A stretch of DNA of 64,000 nt, taken from contig OY726560.1 in assembly GCA_963383645.1 (NCBI GenBank), positions 82,990,593 to 83,054,592 on the forward strand. Reading direction: 5' to 3'. The notes beneath the pieces were generated by a model, which saw nothing but the letters and a program-made list of their open reading frames with translations, had not been told where the DNA came from and ran no database searches. The position numbers and the translations under genes were made by a program. How positions within the stretch are numbered: position 1 is the first letter of the stretch; every line of letters begins with the position of its first letter. Below, in pieces: positions 54,891-64,000 of the stretch. The stretch is from Muscardinus avellanarius (lineage: Eukaryota > Chordata > Mammalia > Rodentia > Gliridae).

Positions 54891-55465
54891 ACTTACCTTT
54901 CCTATACTAAGTCCAAGTCCCAAAGAATAGGAAGGAAACAGAGACACAAATTACAGCCAGTTTAGCTGTGTGTAATTTCTAAGAGCACGGGATAAAGCCT
55001 TTGGTATCACCAGGCAGAGTTACTATGATCTTAGGACTTTTAATTGTTTTTATATATTTGTAGAGCTAAAGGCTTCAATTGCCTCTACATTCTTGCTATG
55101 GATTAATCCTCAAGACAAAGGGCAGAGGGGCAGGGGAGTCTTGGAGTGTAACAGGCCGAGCTGTGTTTCTCCCTGCCTGGGTGTCTGAACAGGACCCAGA
55201 CTCTGCCTTTTATATATTAGAAGTTAATATAGGAGCAATTTTTCAATACTGGCACACTAAGCATCTCAGAAAGATAAAATATTAATTTTCTCTAAAAGTC
55301 ATTGGTTAATGTGGACTTTTCAGATCACAAGTGACAGAAAATCACAACTGGGACTAGAAAGAAAACAAAGTGTGATGCTGATGAAGTAGAAAGGCGGTGG
55401 GGCTAGGAAGACACTGAGTCACAGTGAACTCCCTCCCATGGCCACTGCAGACTTAAATAGATGCA
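54891..55465. other. Possibly ERV-derived, not assignable
   Basis: Continues after the gag-like frame without recognised motifs. Confidence 0.35.
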
Positions 55466-55469
55466 TGCA

Positions 55470-55636
55470 ATTGGCTGTGGCACCTGCCTGTAATCCCAGG
55501 ACATGGGAGGCTGAGAAAAGAGAATAGAAAGTTTAAGGCCAGCCTCAGCAACTTAGCAAAACCCCTTTTCAAAATTAAAAGGGCTGGAGGTATCTCAGAT
55601 GTAGAATGCCCTGGGTTCAATCCCTGGTACCACATA
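55470..55636 (+). mobile_element. B1-dID SINE, older
   Basis: 'TGGCTGTGGCACCTGCCTG' start, ID half 'GGGCTGGAGGTATCTCAGAT', end CTGGTACC. Confidence 0.86.
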
Positions 55637-55662
55637 CAAGAAAAAGAAATAGATTACCATTA

Positions 55663-55880
55663 AAGCCGGGCGTGGTAGCGCATGCTTGTAATCCCAGCAT
55701 CCGGGAGGCTGAGACCTGGAGGATCGCGGTTAGCGGACAGCCTCAGCTACTTAGTGAGGCCCTCTGAAACTCAGTGAGACCCGGTTTCAAAATAAAGAAT
55801 AAAAAGTAGGGCAGAAGGTGGAGCTCGGACGTCAAATGCCCCTGGGTTCCATCCCCAGACCCACAAAAAAAAAAAAAAAA
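55663..55880 (+). mobile_element. B1-dID SINE, exact 17-bp duplication
   Basis: GAAATAGATTACCATTA at 55646-55662 and 55881-55897. Variant with GGAGGATCGCGGTTAGCGGA and intact GGTTCCATCCCC. Confidence 0.96.
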
Positions 55881-55899
55881 GAAATAGATTACCATTAGC

Positions 55900-56636
55900 A
55901 GATGTGACCCCTCAGTCCTAGACCAGAACCATGAGCCCAAGTAACCCTCTTTTCTTTACAGTTTACCCGCTGTAGTCTCACAATATTAAACAGAAAACAC
56001 ACTAAGACACTCGTTATGACGATAAAAAAAAGGGCCCATTAGGAATAAATCTTAGGAAAGTGATTATATGTGCTGCTTTCAAGATCTTCTGAAAAAACTC
56101 TGCTGTATTACCTGCAAGGAAAATAAAATGTGCAAAGGAAAATATCCTTCCAGGGCTTTCAGACATGGGATCCAAGCGAGGACACACACGTTACAGCGTC
56201 ATGAATTAGATTAAAAAATAAGTCACCTGCCAAAACCAACAGCAGAGGTGGGAGAGGGAAAGAGAAACAGTGACGGTGGCTCAACATGGCACCCTGACAT
56301 TTCATGTGGTTCACTAACTCAACTTTGTGGTCTCCATAAATTTCTTTCAGAAATACTGCCAGTGAAATTTATAAAATTACAGGTAGTTCAACCAAAGAAG
56401 TATCAATGTGTAGTTTTCAATCTGGTAAGTGAGACTTTAACACAGGAGTGCTTAAGGTCATAGAGGGCTGGGTGTCAAATTTGCTTGAACTGTCTTCAGG
56501 AAATTTGTGAAAATTCCATACCAAATTTTAGAGCTAGAAATCCTGCATTAAAGACAAATAAAAACACTTCCAGGGTTAGTAACAATTTTATTCTCTATGA
56601 CTGATCTTTAATAATAAGAATAACAACCTCTCAGTT
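55900..56636. other. No recognisable feature
   Basis: AT-rich, short frames only. Confidence 0.45.
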
Positions 56637-57108
56637 TTCTTTTTTTCTTTTTTATTGGTGCATTATATTCATACATCATATTGGGGTAAAAAACTTGTGT
56701 GGACATACATGTACACATCACTGATTTAACCCCTACCCAATTCCCATCCTATTCCCTCCCCATCCCTCCTTCCCTTGCTTGGTTTAGTGGTTGACTTAGA
56801 TATGTTTAAGTACATTGTGTGTTTTAGAGATTTTTCTTCTTCCCCCCCTCCTTTCTCCTCCTTTAGGTTGTCTTGTTTGCTCCTCTATAGGATTTCCTTT
56901 TTCATCTAGAGTTCCTCCTATGACCCATTTCTCCTTAGCTTTCACATATTAGGGAAAGCATCTGATTTCTTATTTTTTGTGACTGACTAATCTCACTTAG
57001 CATAATGTCCTCCAGTTCCATCCATTTCCCTGAAAATGATGTAATTGAGTTTTTTTAATGGCTGAGTGAAATTTCATTGTGTACATATCCCACAGTTTTG
57101 TAATCCAT

Positions 57109-57501
57109 TCATCTGTTGATGGACATATTGGCTGGTTCCATAGTTTGGCTGGTGAATTGTGCAGCTATGAACATAGATACACATGCATTAGTCTGGTAGT
57201 TTGGTTTCTTTTCTTTTGGGTAGTTACCCAGAAGTGGTATTGCTGGATCAAATGGTAGATTTGTTCCCATTCTTCTGAGGATTCTCCATACTGTTTTCCA
57301 AAGTGGTTGCACTAATTTGCATTCCCACCAACAATGTCTTAGAGTTCCCACTTCTCCACATCCTCGCCAGCAGCTGTTACTGTTTGTGTTTTGAATAATT
57401 GCCATTCTAGTTGGAGTTAGGTGAAATCTCAGGGTAGTTTTGATCTGCATCTCTCTGATTGCCAATGATGTTGAGCATTTTTTCATGCGTTTATTGGCCA
57501 T
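57109..57501 (-). pseudogene. L1-D ORF2 C-terminal Cys-rich domain
   Basis: 130 open codons including [20 protein letters not shown], the CxxC…HxxxC-type C-terminal domain of L1 ORF2 (nucleic-acid binding), followed by [10 protein letters not shown]. It is one of the cleanest ORF2 pieces in the window but isolated from the rest by L1-E and by stops. Confidence 0.85.
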
Positions 57502-57569
57502 TTGAATTTCTTCTTTCGTGAAGTGTCTATTTATTTATTTTTTTATTATTTTATTTATTTATTTATTTT

Positions 57570-58907
57570 TATTGGTGCAATGTATTCATACATCATAATG
57601 GTATAAAGAAAATACTTTTGTAGACATACATGCACATATCGCCCAGTTAGCCCCTACCCGATCCCCACCCCGTTCCCTCCCCATCCCTCCTTCCCATGTT
57701 TGGCTTAGTGGTTGACATCTAGTTTTATAGCAATTTATCCAATATTAACGATGATAATCTCACAAAACAGTTTCATTTGTCTGATACCAAGCTTTTGATG
57801 ACTTAAAGATAACAGTTCAATATTTCTTTTTGCTTTCTTTCTTACCAGAGAATATTTTTTTCTTTTCTTTTTTTTTTTAGGTGAAGCTATCATACATTTA
57901 TTTATTTTTCAGAAAAAATCTATCATGATATGGAATATGGACTCTAGACACCCAAAACAATCTCAAAGAAGAACAAAGCTAGAAGATGTATATTTTCTGA
58001 TTTCAAACCATATAAAGCTACAATAATTGAAACAGTGTAGTACTGTTCTAAAGGCAGATATATAAACTATTGGAGTTAAATAAAAGCTTAGAGATAAATT
58101 CTTCCATATATTGTCAAGTTATTTTTTATCACTTTTTTTATTGGTGCACTGTATTCATACATCAGAGTGGGATACAAACTTCTAGACATACAGCCGGGCG
58201 TGGTGGCGCACGCTTGTAATCCCCGCGCTTGGGAGGCAGAGACAGGAGGATCGCGCAGGTTCGAAGCCAGCGGCGTGCGCTGGCTTAGGAGACCCTGTTT
58301 CCAAATAAAAATGTTAAAATAGGTCTGGGAGTGTAGCCCAGAAGTAGAAGGGCTTCCAGGAACCCCAGTACCACCAAAAAAAAAAAAAAAAAAACTTCTA
58401 GACATACATGCACACATCGCCCAGTCAGCCCCCACCCGATCCCCACCCCTTCCTCTCCCCATCCCTCCCTCCCATGCTTGGCTTAGTGGTTGACATCTAG
58501 TATTATAGCAATTTATCCAAAATTAAAAATGATAATCTCACATAACAGTTTCATTTGTCTGATACCAAGCTTTTGATGACTTAAAGATAACATTTCAATA
58601 TTTCTTTTTACTTTCTTTCTTACCAGAGAATATTTTTTCTATTTTTTTAGGTGAAACTATCAAATATTTATATATTTATTTTTCAGAAAAAAATCTATCC
58701 TAATATGGAATATGGACTCTAGATACCCAAAACGATCTTGAAAAAGAACAAAGCTAGAAGATATATATTTTCTGATTTCAAACCATATAAAGCTACAATA
58801 ATTGAAACAGTGTACTACTATTCTAAAGGCAGATATATAAACCATTGGAGTTAAATAAAAGCCTAGATCTAAATTCTTCCCTATATTGTCAAGTTATTTT
58901 TGACAAG
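57570..58907. repeat. Tandem duplication of a ~560-bp unit inside L1-E
   Basis: 57570-58132 and 58136-58907 (the latter enlarged by a SINE) match along their length: 'ATTGGTGCA(A/C)TGTATTCATA' start, 'GATACCAAGCTTTTGATGAC', 'CATATAAAGCTACAATAATT', 'TTGTCAAGTTATTTTT' end. Each unit comprises L1 3'UTR, an unknown block, and part of the inverted ancient L1. Confidence 0.92.
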
Positions 58908-59395
58908 GTTTCCACGAACATTTGGTGGTAGAAATAATAATCTTTTAACTAAATATTGTTGAAACATAATAATTACATGGAAAAGAATAAAGTTGGACCC
59001 TTACCTAATCCCATATACAAATATTAACTCAAAATAGATAAAAGACCTAAATATAAATCTTAAGACTATAAACTTTTAGGAGAAAATCTGGGTCATAAAA
59101 CCTCACAACATTGATATTGGCAGTGATTTCTTGGATATGATTTCAATGGCACAGGTAACAGAAGAGTATACAAACTCCATAAAAAATAAAAAAAAAATAT
59201 TGTATATCCAAAGACAATGTAAACAGAGTTAACAGTTACTAATAGAATGGGATAAAATATTTCCAAATGCTATATCTGAAGGTGTATTAATATTCCAACT
59301 AGAAATCCTAAAAATTAACAACAATAAAGGCAAACAATACAATTTAGAGATAGGTAAAAGACTAACATAAGTAATGAATCTCCACAGATAACCAA
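57935..59395 (+). mobile_element. Ancient L1 ORF2 fragment, sense, inside L1-E
   Basis: 'ACCCAAAACAATCTC', 'AAGAAGAACAAAGCTAGAAG', 'ACAATAATTGAAACAGTGTA', 'AATAAAGTTGGACCCTTACC', 'GACCTAAATATAAATCTTAA', 'GATTTCTTGGATATGATTTC' are in ORF2 order of an old L1. The first part is present twice because of the tandem duplication. Confidence 0.75.
58193..58391 (+). mobile_element. Young B1-dID SINE in duplicate unit 2
   Basis: AAACTTCTAGACATACA at 58176-58192 and 58392-58408 (17 bp, exact). GCCGGGCGTGGTGGCGCACG, GCCAGCGGCGTGCGCTGGC, 'GGGCTTCCAGGAACCCCAG'; almost no decay. Confidence 0.97.
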
Positions 59396-59397
59396 TC

Positions 59398-60273
59398 TTA
59401 GTTGTCTGTTGGATGGAAAATCTTATTTCTCTGGTTCTGGTGTGTGTTACCTATTTCTTCTTTATAGTTAATCTCTTTCAGTATTTTCTCTAGTGCTGGT
59501 TTTGAAGACATAAATTCCTTCAGTTTCTGTTTGTCATGGAAGCTTCTTATTTCTCCATCTAATTTGATAGAAAGTTTTGCTGGGTAGGAAATTTTTGGCT
59601 GGAAGTTGTTTTCTTTCAGAGTTTGGAATATGTTACTCCAAGCCCTTCTGGCTCTCATGACTTGGTTTGGGAAGTCTGGAGTGATTCTAATTGGTTTGCC
59701 TCTGAATGTCACTTGACCCTTTGTTTTTGTTGCCTTTAAGATTCTCTGCTTGGCTTCCACATTGGTCATTTTGACAATTATGTGGCGTGGGGATCCTCTT
59801 CTCTGATCCTGTCTAAAGGGAGTTCTATAAGTTTCCTGGACCTGTGTATTGACCTCTTGCTCTATGTTTGGAAAATTTTCTGCTACTACTTCCTTTGTTT
59901 GCACCTTCTTTTCCCTCCTCTATTCCAATTATTCTTAGCCCATATTTCTTCAATGTCAGATTCCTGCTGTCGGATTTTTTTTCTAAATTAGAAACTATAA
60001 TTCATTTTTTGATTGCTCATCTTCTAAGAGCGAGATTCTATTCTCCATGTGGTCTAATCGGTTGTTTGTACTTTGAATTGAGGTCTTTACTTCATTAATT
60101 GCATCCTTTATCTCTCTTTGGCTCTCTCTGAATTCTTTTCGAAACACCTCTATTATTTCTACAGTTATTTTCCTGATTTTATCTTCTATAAATCTCTGAA
60201 TTTCTGTTTTATCAGGTTCTGATGTTGTGGGGTTGTGGGCATTCATTGCTCCATTGTTATTCCTCTTTCCCAT
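59398..60273 (-). pseudogene. L1-E ORF1, nearly complete, two frameshifts
   Basis: Start ATG at 60273 (MGKRNNNGAMNAHNPTTSEP), about 290 codons. N-terminal part 60273-59998 holds the coiled coil (NRLDHMENRISLLEDEQSKN). The reading frame then shifts (readable as EKKSDSRNLTLKKYG and onward) and shifts back near 59905; the C-terminal RNA-binding part 59904-59401 (including RRGSPRHIIVKM, KGQVTFRGKPIRITPDF) ends at a stop at 59398-59400. Best-preserved L1 protein frame of the window, but interrupted. Nothing like ORF2 follows. Confidence 0.85.
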
Positions 60274-60873
60274 GATTTCGGAAGTTTGTGCCTTCTCTGG
60301 GTTCTTCCCTAGGTCACTACGACTTCACTTAAGGTGCTCTGGATCTCGAGTCTGTGGTATCTCAGTCCCCACTACTCCTTTGCTGGGTGGTATCACAGAG
60401 TCTCAGACCCAGGGAGTCAATCGAGGCTGCTTTAGACCATGGGGGGGTGCCAGGTTGGGCGTTCTCCTATGGTGTAATATCTCTGCCACCACCACTCCCC
60501 CACTGGGTCAAGTCCCTGGGAGTACAGTACTGGGATTTCTCCTCTAGGGGCTGCAATTTGACTCACTGTTGAGTGCGCAGATGGAGCTGTCGTGGACTCG
60601 GTGAATTCGCTGCTGCTGCCGCCAGTAGCAATATGGCACCGCTGCCATACCCTCGGCCGTGAGTCTGGCGTATTTCTTTTCTGTTTTTGAACTCCACTCT
60701 GAGTCCCTGCAGGGTGCGCTGAGCCCAGCCCTTGGGAGCTTTAGCTGTTCCCTGCGCCGAGAGATCTGCCGAATCCCACCCGGCTGTTCTGCAGCGGCTC
60801 ACCTCGGCTCGCTATCTGCCACTCCTCTCTGGAGCTTGGTGGGCTGTTGAGTGAGTTGGTCTGGTGCCCGTGT
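60274..60873 (-). promoter_or_regulatory. L1-E 5'UTR (internal promoter region), CpG-rich
   Basis: GC- and CG-rich, in contrast to its surroundings, upstream of ORF1 on the minus strand. It shows no resemblance to the A/B-type 5'UTR at 8256 and 20706, so it represents a different L1 promoter type. Two loosely similar blocks ('CCCCACTACTCCTTTGCTGG' and 'CCACCACCACTCCCCCACTG') about 115 bp apart hint at a monomer structure. Confidence 0.6.
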
Positions 60874-60885
60874 AGTGTCTATTTA

Positions 60886-63600
60886 GTTTGCTTTCTCATT
60901 GTGTTATTGGATGCTTTGTTTTCTTAGTGTTGAGTTTATTGAGTTCTCTGTGTATTCTAGATATTAGTCCTCTATTGGAAATGTAAGTGGCAAAAATCTT
61001 CTCCTATTCTGTTGGCTCTCGATTGAGGTTCTTGACAGTTTCCTTTGCTGAACAGAAGCTCTTCAGTTTCATGCAATCCCACGTATTGATTCACCTTTTA
61101 GTTTGTTGTATCTTTGAGGTCTTGTTGAGAAAGTGTTTATCTGTGCCTATATGTTGCAGTGTTGGACCTATGCCCTCTTCCAGGAGCTTCAAGGTCTCTG
61201 GTTTGATTTTCAAGTCTTTGATCCATCTTGAGTTGACTCTTGTACAGGGTGAGAAAGTGGGATTAATATTTCCAATTTTCTGCATATGGTTAACCAGTTT
61301 TGCTAACACCATTTGTTGAATAGGCTATCTTTTTCCAGTGTATGTTTTGGGCCCTTTTGTCAAAAATCAATTGGCTCAAAGTGTGTGGACTTGTTTTTCT
61401 ATTCTGCTCCATATGTATCTGGTTTTTTTGTTTGTTTGTTTGTTTGTTTTTGCCAGTACCATGCTGTTTTTATTACAATGGCTTTGTAGTATAGTTTAAA
61501 GTCAGCTATTGTGATTCCTCCAGCATGGTTTTTGTTGCTGAGAACTACTTTGGCTATTCTGGGCTTTTTCTAATTCCAAATAAATTTAAGGACTGATTTT
61601 TCTATGTCTGTGAGGAATGATCTTGGTAGCTTAATGCATTGCGTTAAATCTATAGATCACTTTTGGAAGGATGGCCATTTTAATGATATTTATTCTGCCA
61701 ATCCATGAACATGGAAGATCCTTCCATCTTCTAAGATCTTCTTAGATTTCTTTTTTCAATGTTTTATAATTTTCTTTGTAGAGATCTTTTACCTTCTTGG
61801 TTAAGTTTATTCCTAAGTATTTTATTTTGTTGTGGAGATCTTAAGTGGAAGTGTTTTCTGAATTTCTTTTTCAGTGGATTTATGGTTGGTGTACAGGAAA
61901 GCTTCTGATTTTTTAAGACTGGTTTTGTATCCAGATACTTTGCTGAATTTGTTAATCAGTTCTATAAGCCTTTTGGTTGAGTTTCTTGGGTTTTCTAAAT
62001 ATAATATCATGTCATCTGCAAATAGTGAAAGTTTGAGTTCTTCCTTTCCTATTTGTACTCCTTTGATTTCCTTTCTTGCCTTATTGTTCTGGCTAGAGTC
62101 TCTAGTACTATACTGAAGAGAAGTGGTGATAATGGACATCTTTGTCTCGTTCCTATTTTTAGGGGGAATTCTTGAAGTTTGTCCCCATTTAATATGATGT
62201 TGGCAGTGGGCTTATTGTAGATTGCCTTTATGATGTTGAGATATGTTCCTTCTATTCCAATTCTCTGCAGTGTTTTTATCATAAATGGATGTTGGATTTT
62301 ATCAAATGCTTTTTCAGTGTCTACTGAAATGATCATGTGATTTTTGTTTTTTATTCTGTTTATATGGTGAATTACGTGGATTGATTTTCGTATGTTGAAC
62401 CAGCCCTGCATCCCTGGGATGAACCTTACCTGGTCATGGTGTATGATTTTCTTGATGTGGTTTTGAATGCGTGTTGCTAGTATTTTCTTTAATAGTTTTG
62501 CATCCAAGTTCATCAGAGATATAGGCCTGTAGTTTTCCTTCCTTGAACTGTCTTTATTCGGCTTGGGTATTAGTGTGACGTTGGCTTCATAGACTGTATT
62601 TGGGAGAGTCCCAGTATTTTTCTATTTCATGAAATACTTTGAGAAGTATTGGGGTTAGCTCTTCTATAAAGGTTTTATAGAATTCACTTGGAAAGCCATC
62701 TGGTCCTGGGCTTTTCTTTGATGGTAGCTCTTTATTGCTGTTTCAATCTCTTTGGTTGTTACTGGTTGGTTTAAGTGTTCTATATCTTCTTGACTCGGTT
62801 TAGGAAGGTTGTATGTATCTAGAAAGTTGTCAATTTCCTCCATATTTTCCATTTTGTTGGAGTATAGTTTTTCAAAGTAGTTTCTGATAATCGTCTGGAT
62901 TTTTACACTGTCAGTAGTAATTTCTCCTTTTTTGTCCCTTTTCTTCATAATTTGGGTTGATTCTCTCTTTTTTTTTTTTTAGTTAGGTTGGCTAGTGGTT
63001 TATCTATCTTGTTAATTTTTTCAAGAAACCAGCTTTTGGTTTTGTTGATTTTCTGTATTTTTTTTATTCTCTATTTCATTAATTTCTATTCTAATTTTAA
63101 TAATTTCCTGTGTTCTACTGGCTTTGGGTTTCAATTGTTTCTGCTTTTCAAGGGCTTTGAGGTATGTTGTTAGGTTATTTATTTGAAGATTTTCTGTTTT
63201 TCTTACGTGAGCACTCAGTGCTATAAATTTTCCTCTTAATACTGCCTTCAAAGTGTTCCAAAGGTTTTGATATGTTGTATCTTTATTTTCATTTGTTTCT
63301 AGAAATTTCTTGATTTCACCTCTTACATCTTCTATGACCCATTCTTCATTCAGAAGTGTGGTGTTCAGTCTTCACATGTTTATGTTGTTTCTCTGGGTCT
63401 TCTTATAGTTGATTTCTAGTTTCATTCCATTATGGTCTGAAATGACACAGGGAAGTATGAAACATTTTTTAAATTTTCTAATGCTCATTTTGTGTCCCAG
63501 GATGTGATCTATTTTGGAGAAGGTTCTGTGAGCAGCTGAGAAAAACGTAAACTCCACTATAGTTGGGTGAAATATTCTATATGTGTCCAACAGGTCCATT
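60886..63600 (-). pseudogene. L1-D ORF2: endonuclease, RT and connecting region
   Basis: Open pieces: 63599-63372 (MDLLDTYRIF… with SDHNGMKLEI), 63251-63021, 62948-62664, 62513-62049 (RT fingers/palm with [10 protein letters not shown] and [12 protein letters not shown]), 62139-61822 ([13 protein letters not shown], the RT active-site motif, intact) and 61312-61091. Stops and a frameshift near 62100 break it. The active-site residues are preserved but the protein cannot be made. Confidence 0.85.
61427..61450. repeat. (GTTT)n short repeat
   Basis: Short tetranucleotide run within L1-D ORF2. Confidence 0.85.
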
Positions 63601-63751
63601 TGGTTTATGGTGTTCTTTAGTTCTGAGGCATCTTTACTGACCCTTTGTCTGGAAGATCGGTAAATATGTATGTGTATACATATGTGTTTTCATTATTTCT
63701 AACAGAAAAAACAAAGGTTCTTTGAAATATATTTCCAAAAGATGAAAAATA

Positions 63752-63945
63752 AGCCAAGCATGGTGGTACAGGCCTGTAATCTCAGTATTACAGGCTGAGA
63801 AAGCAATATTTCAGGTTTGAGGCCAGCCTCAGGAACTTAGTGAGAACCTCCAGCAATTTAGCAAGACCCTATTTTAAAATAAAACATAAAATGGGTTATG
63901 ATGTATCTCAAAGGTAGAACATCCCTGGGTCAATCCCCAGTACAA
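63752..63945 (+). mobile_element. B1-dID SINE
   Basis: 'CCAAGCATGGTGGTACAGGC' start, ID half 'AGGTAGAACATCCCTGGG', end CCCCAGTAC. 63661-63751 and the last 55 bases hold nothing I recognise. Confidence 0.87.
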
Positions 63946-64000
63946 AATAACAAAAACAAAAGGGCAATTATATAAATGCATGTGCGTGAAAGTGTTCAAA

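Larger units (their letters stand above)
57534..60873 (-). mobile_element. LINE-1 element E: ORF1-only composite nested in L1-D
   Basis: AGTGTCTATTTA at 57522-57533 and 60874-60885 is an exact 12-bp target duplication, and L1-D is continuous across it. In minus-strand order: GC-rich 5'UTR (60873-60274), ORF1 (60273-59398), a piece of ancient L1 in the other direction (59395 to about 57935), an unknown ~200-bp block, an L1 3'UTR end (57720-57570) and an A/T tail (57568-57534). The block near the 3' end is tandemly duplicated. There is no endonuclease or RT of its own. Confidence 0.85.
56640..63660 (-). mobile_element. LINE-1 copy D, antisense, 5'-truncated in the endonuclease, split by L1-E
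   Basis: Minus-strand order: endonuclease (63599-63372), RT (62948-61822), C-terminal part to 60886, then, after the nested element, the Cys-region (57501-57109) and 3'UTR (57010-56650) with reversed polyA. Reading across the insertion is exact ('AGTGTCTATTTA' then GTTTGCTTTCTC on the plus strand). It starts at ORF2 near the 'CTGACCCTTTGTCTGGAAG' block; 5'UTR and ORF1 are absent. Confidence 0.9.

Noticed and set aside
57534..60873. Autonomous full-length L1
   Set aside because: No endonuclease or reverse transcriptase of its own, and ORF1 has two frameshifts.
61822..62513. Functional reverse transcriptase gene
   Set aside because: Intact-looking FADD and palm motifs, but stops and a frameshift within L1-D ORF2 and a nested insertion rule out a full protein.

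Overview
The window is non-coding, repeat-dense mammalian nuclear DNA. I see no intact host protein-coding gene, rRNA, tRNA gene or CRISPR. The diagnostic signal is dozens of composite SINEs: a 7SL/B1-like left half joined by an A-rich linker to an ID-like (tRNA-derived) right half, plus stand-alone ID elements. This B1-dID architecture is known from sciuromorph rodents (squirrels, mountain beaver, dormice), so a sciuromorph is the best guess. The usual ground-squirrel tRNA-type ID variant is not obvious, so the family is left open.

Layout. 1-5300: SINEs over two back-to-back ancient antisense L1 3' portions. 5300-8250: SINEs, a polyA-ended unidentified segment and an antisense MIR split by a young SINE. 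8256-13225: sense L1 (L1-A) with 5'UTR, ORF1 and half of ORF2, carrying a 415-bp solo LTR with a perfect 6-bp target duplication. 13.2-20.7 kb: SINEs, microsatellites, old L1 ends, a MIR. 20706-26483: second sense L1 (L1-B) reaching a 3' end but lacking the central reverse transcriptase. 26.5-36.2 kb: old L1/MIR/SINE mixture and a GC-richer non-repeat stretch (28.9-29.5 kb). 36860-41140: third sense L1 (L1-C), interrupted by a SINE that is itself split by a ~1-kb LTR. 41-56.6 kb: mostly unrecognised DNA, SINEs, two related ERV LTR ends, a decayed class-I ERV leader/gag region and a small antisense retrocopy with a 19-bp target duplication. 56650-63660: antisense L1 (L1-D) split by a nested 3.3-kb element (L1-E) with a 12-bp target duplication.

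The most interesting structure is L1-E. It has its own 5'UTR and ORF1 and an L1 3'UTR with polyA, but no ORF2 of its own. Where ORF2 should be there is a piece of an ancient L1 in the opposite direction, and the 3' end is tandemly duplicated. It may be an ORF1-only (half-L1-like) composite that moved as a unit.

A second theme is a graded series of SINE variants. The apparently youngest copies, mostly with clear 14-17 bp target duplications, have lost the B-box motif of the ID half but keep the left-half promoter motifs.

All identifications are from reading the sequence; repeat boundaries are approximate (about 5-20 bp) unless a target-site duplication fixes them. Stretches where I recognise nothing are listed as such.
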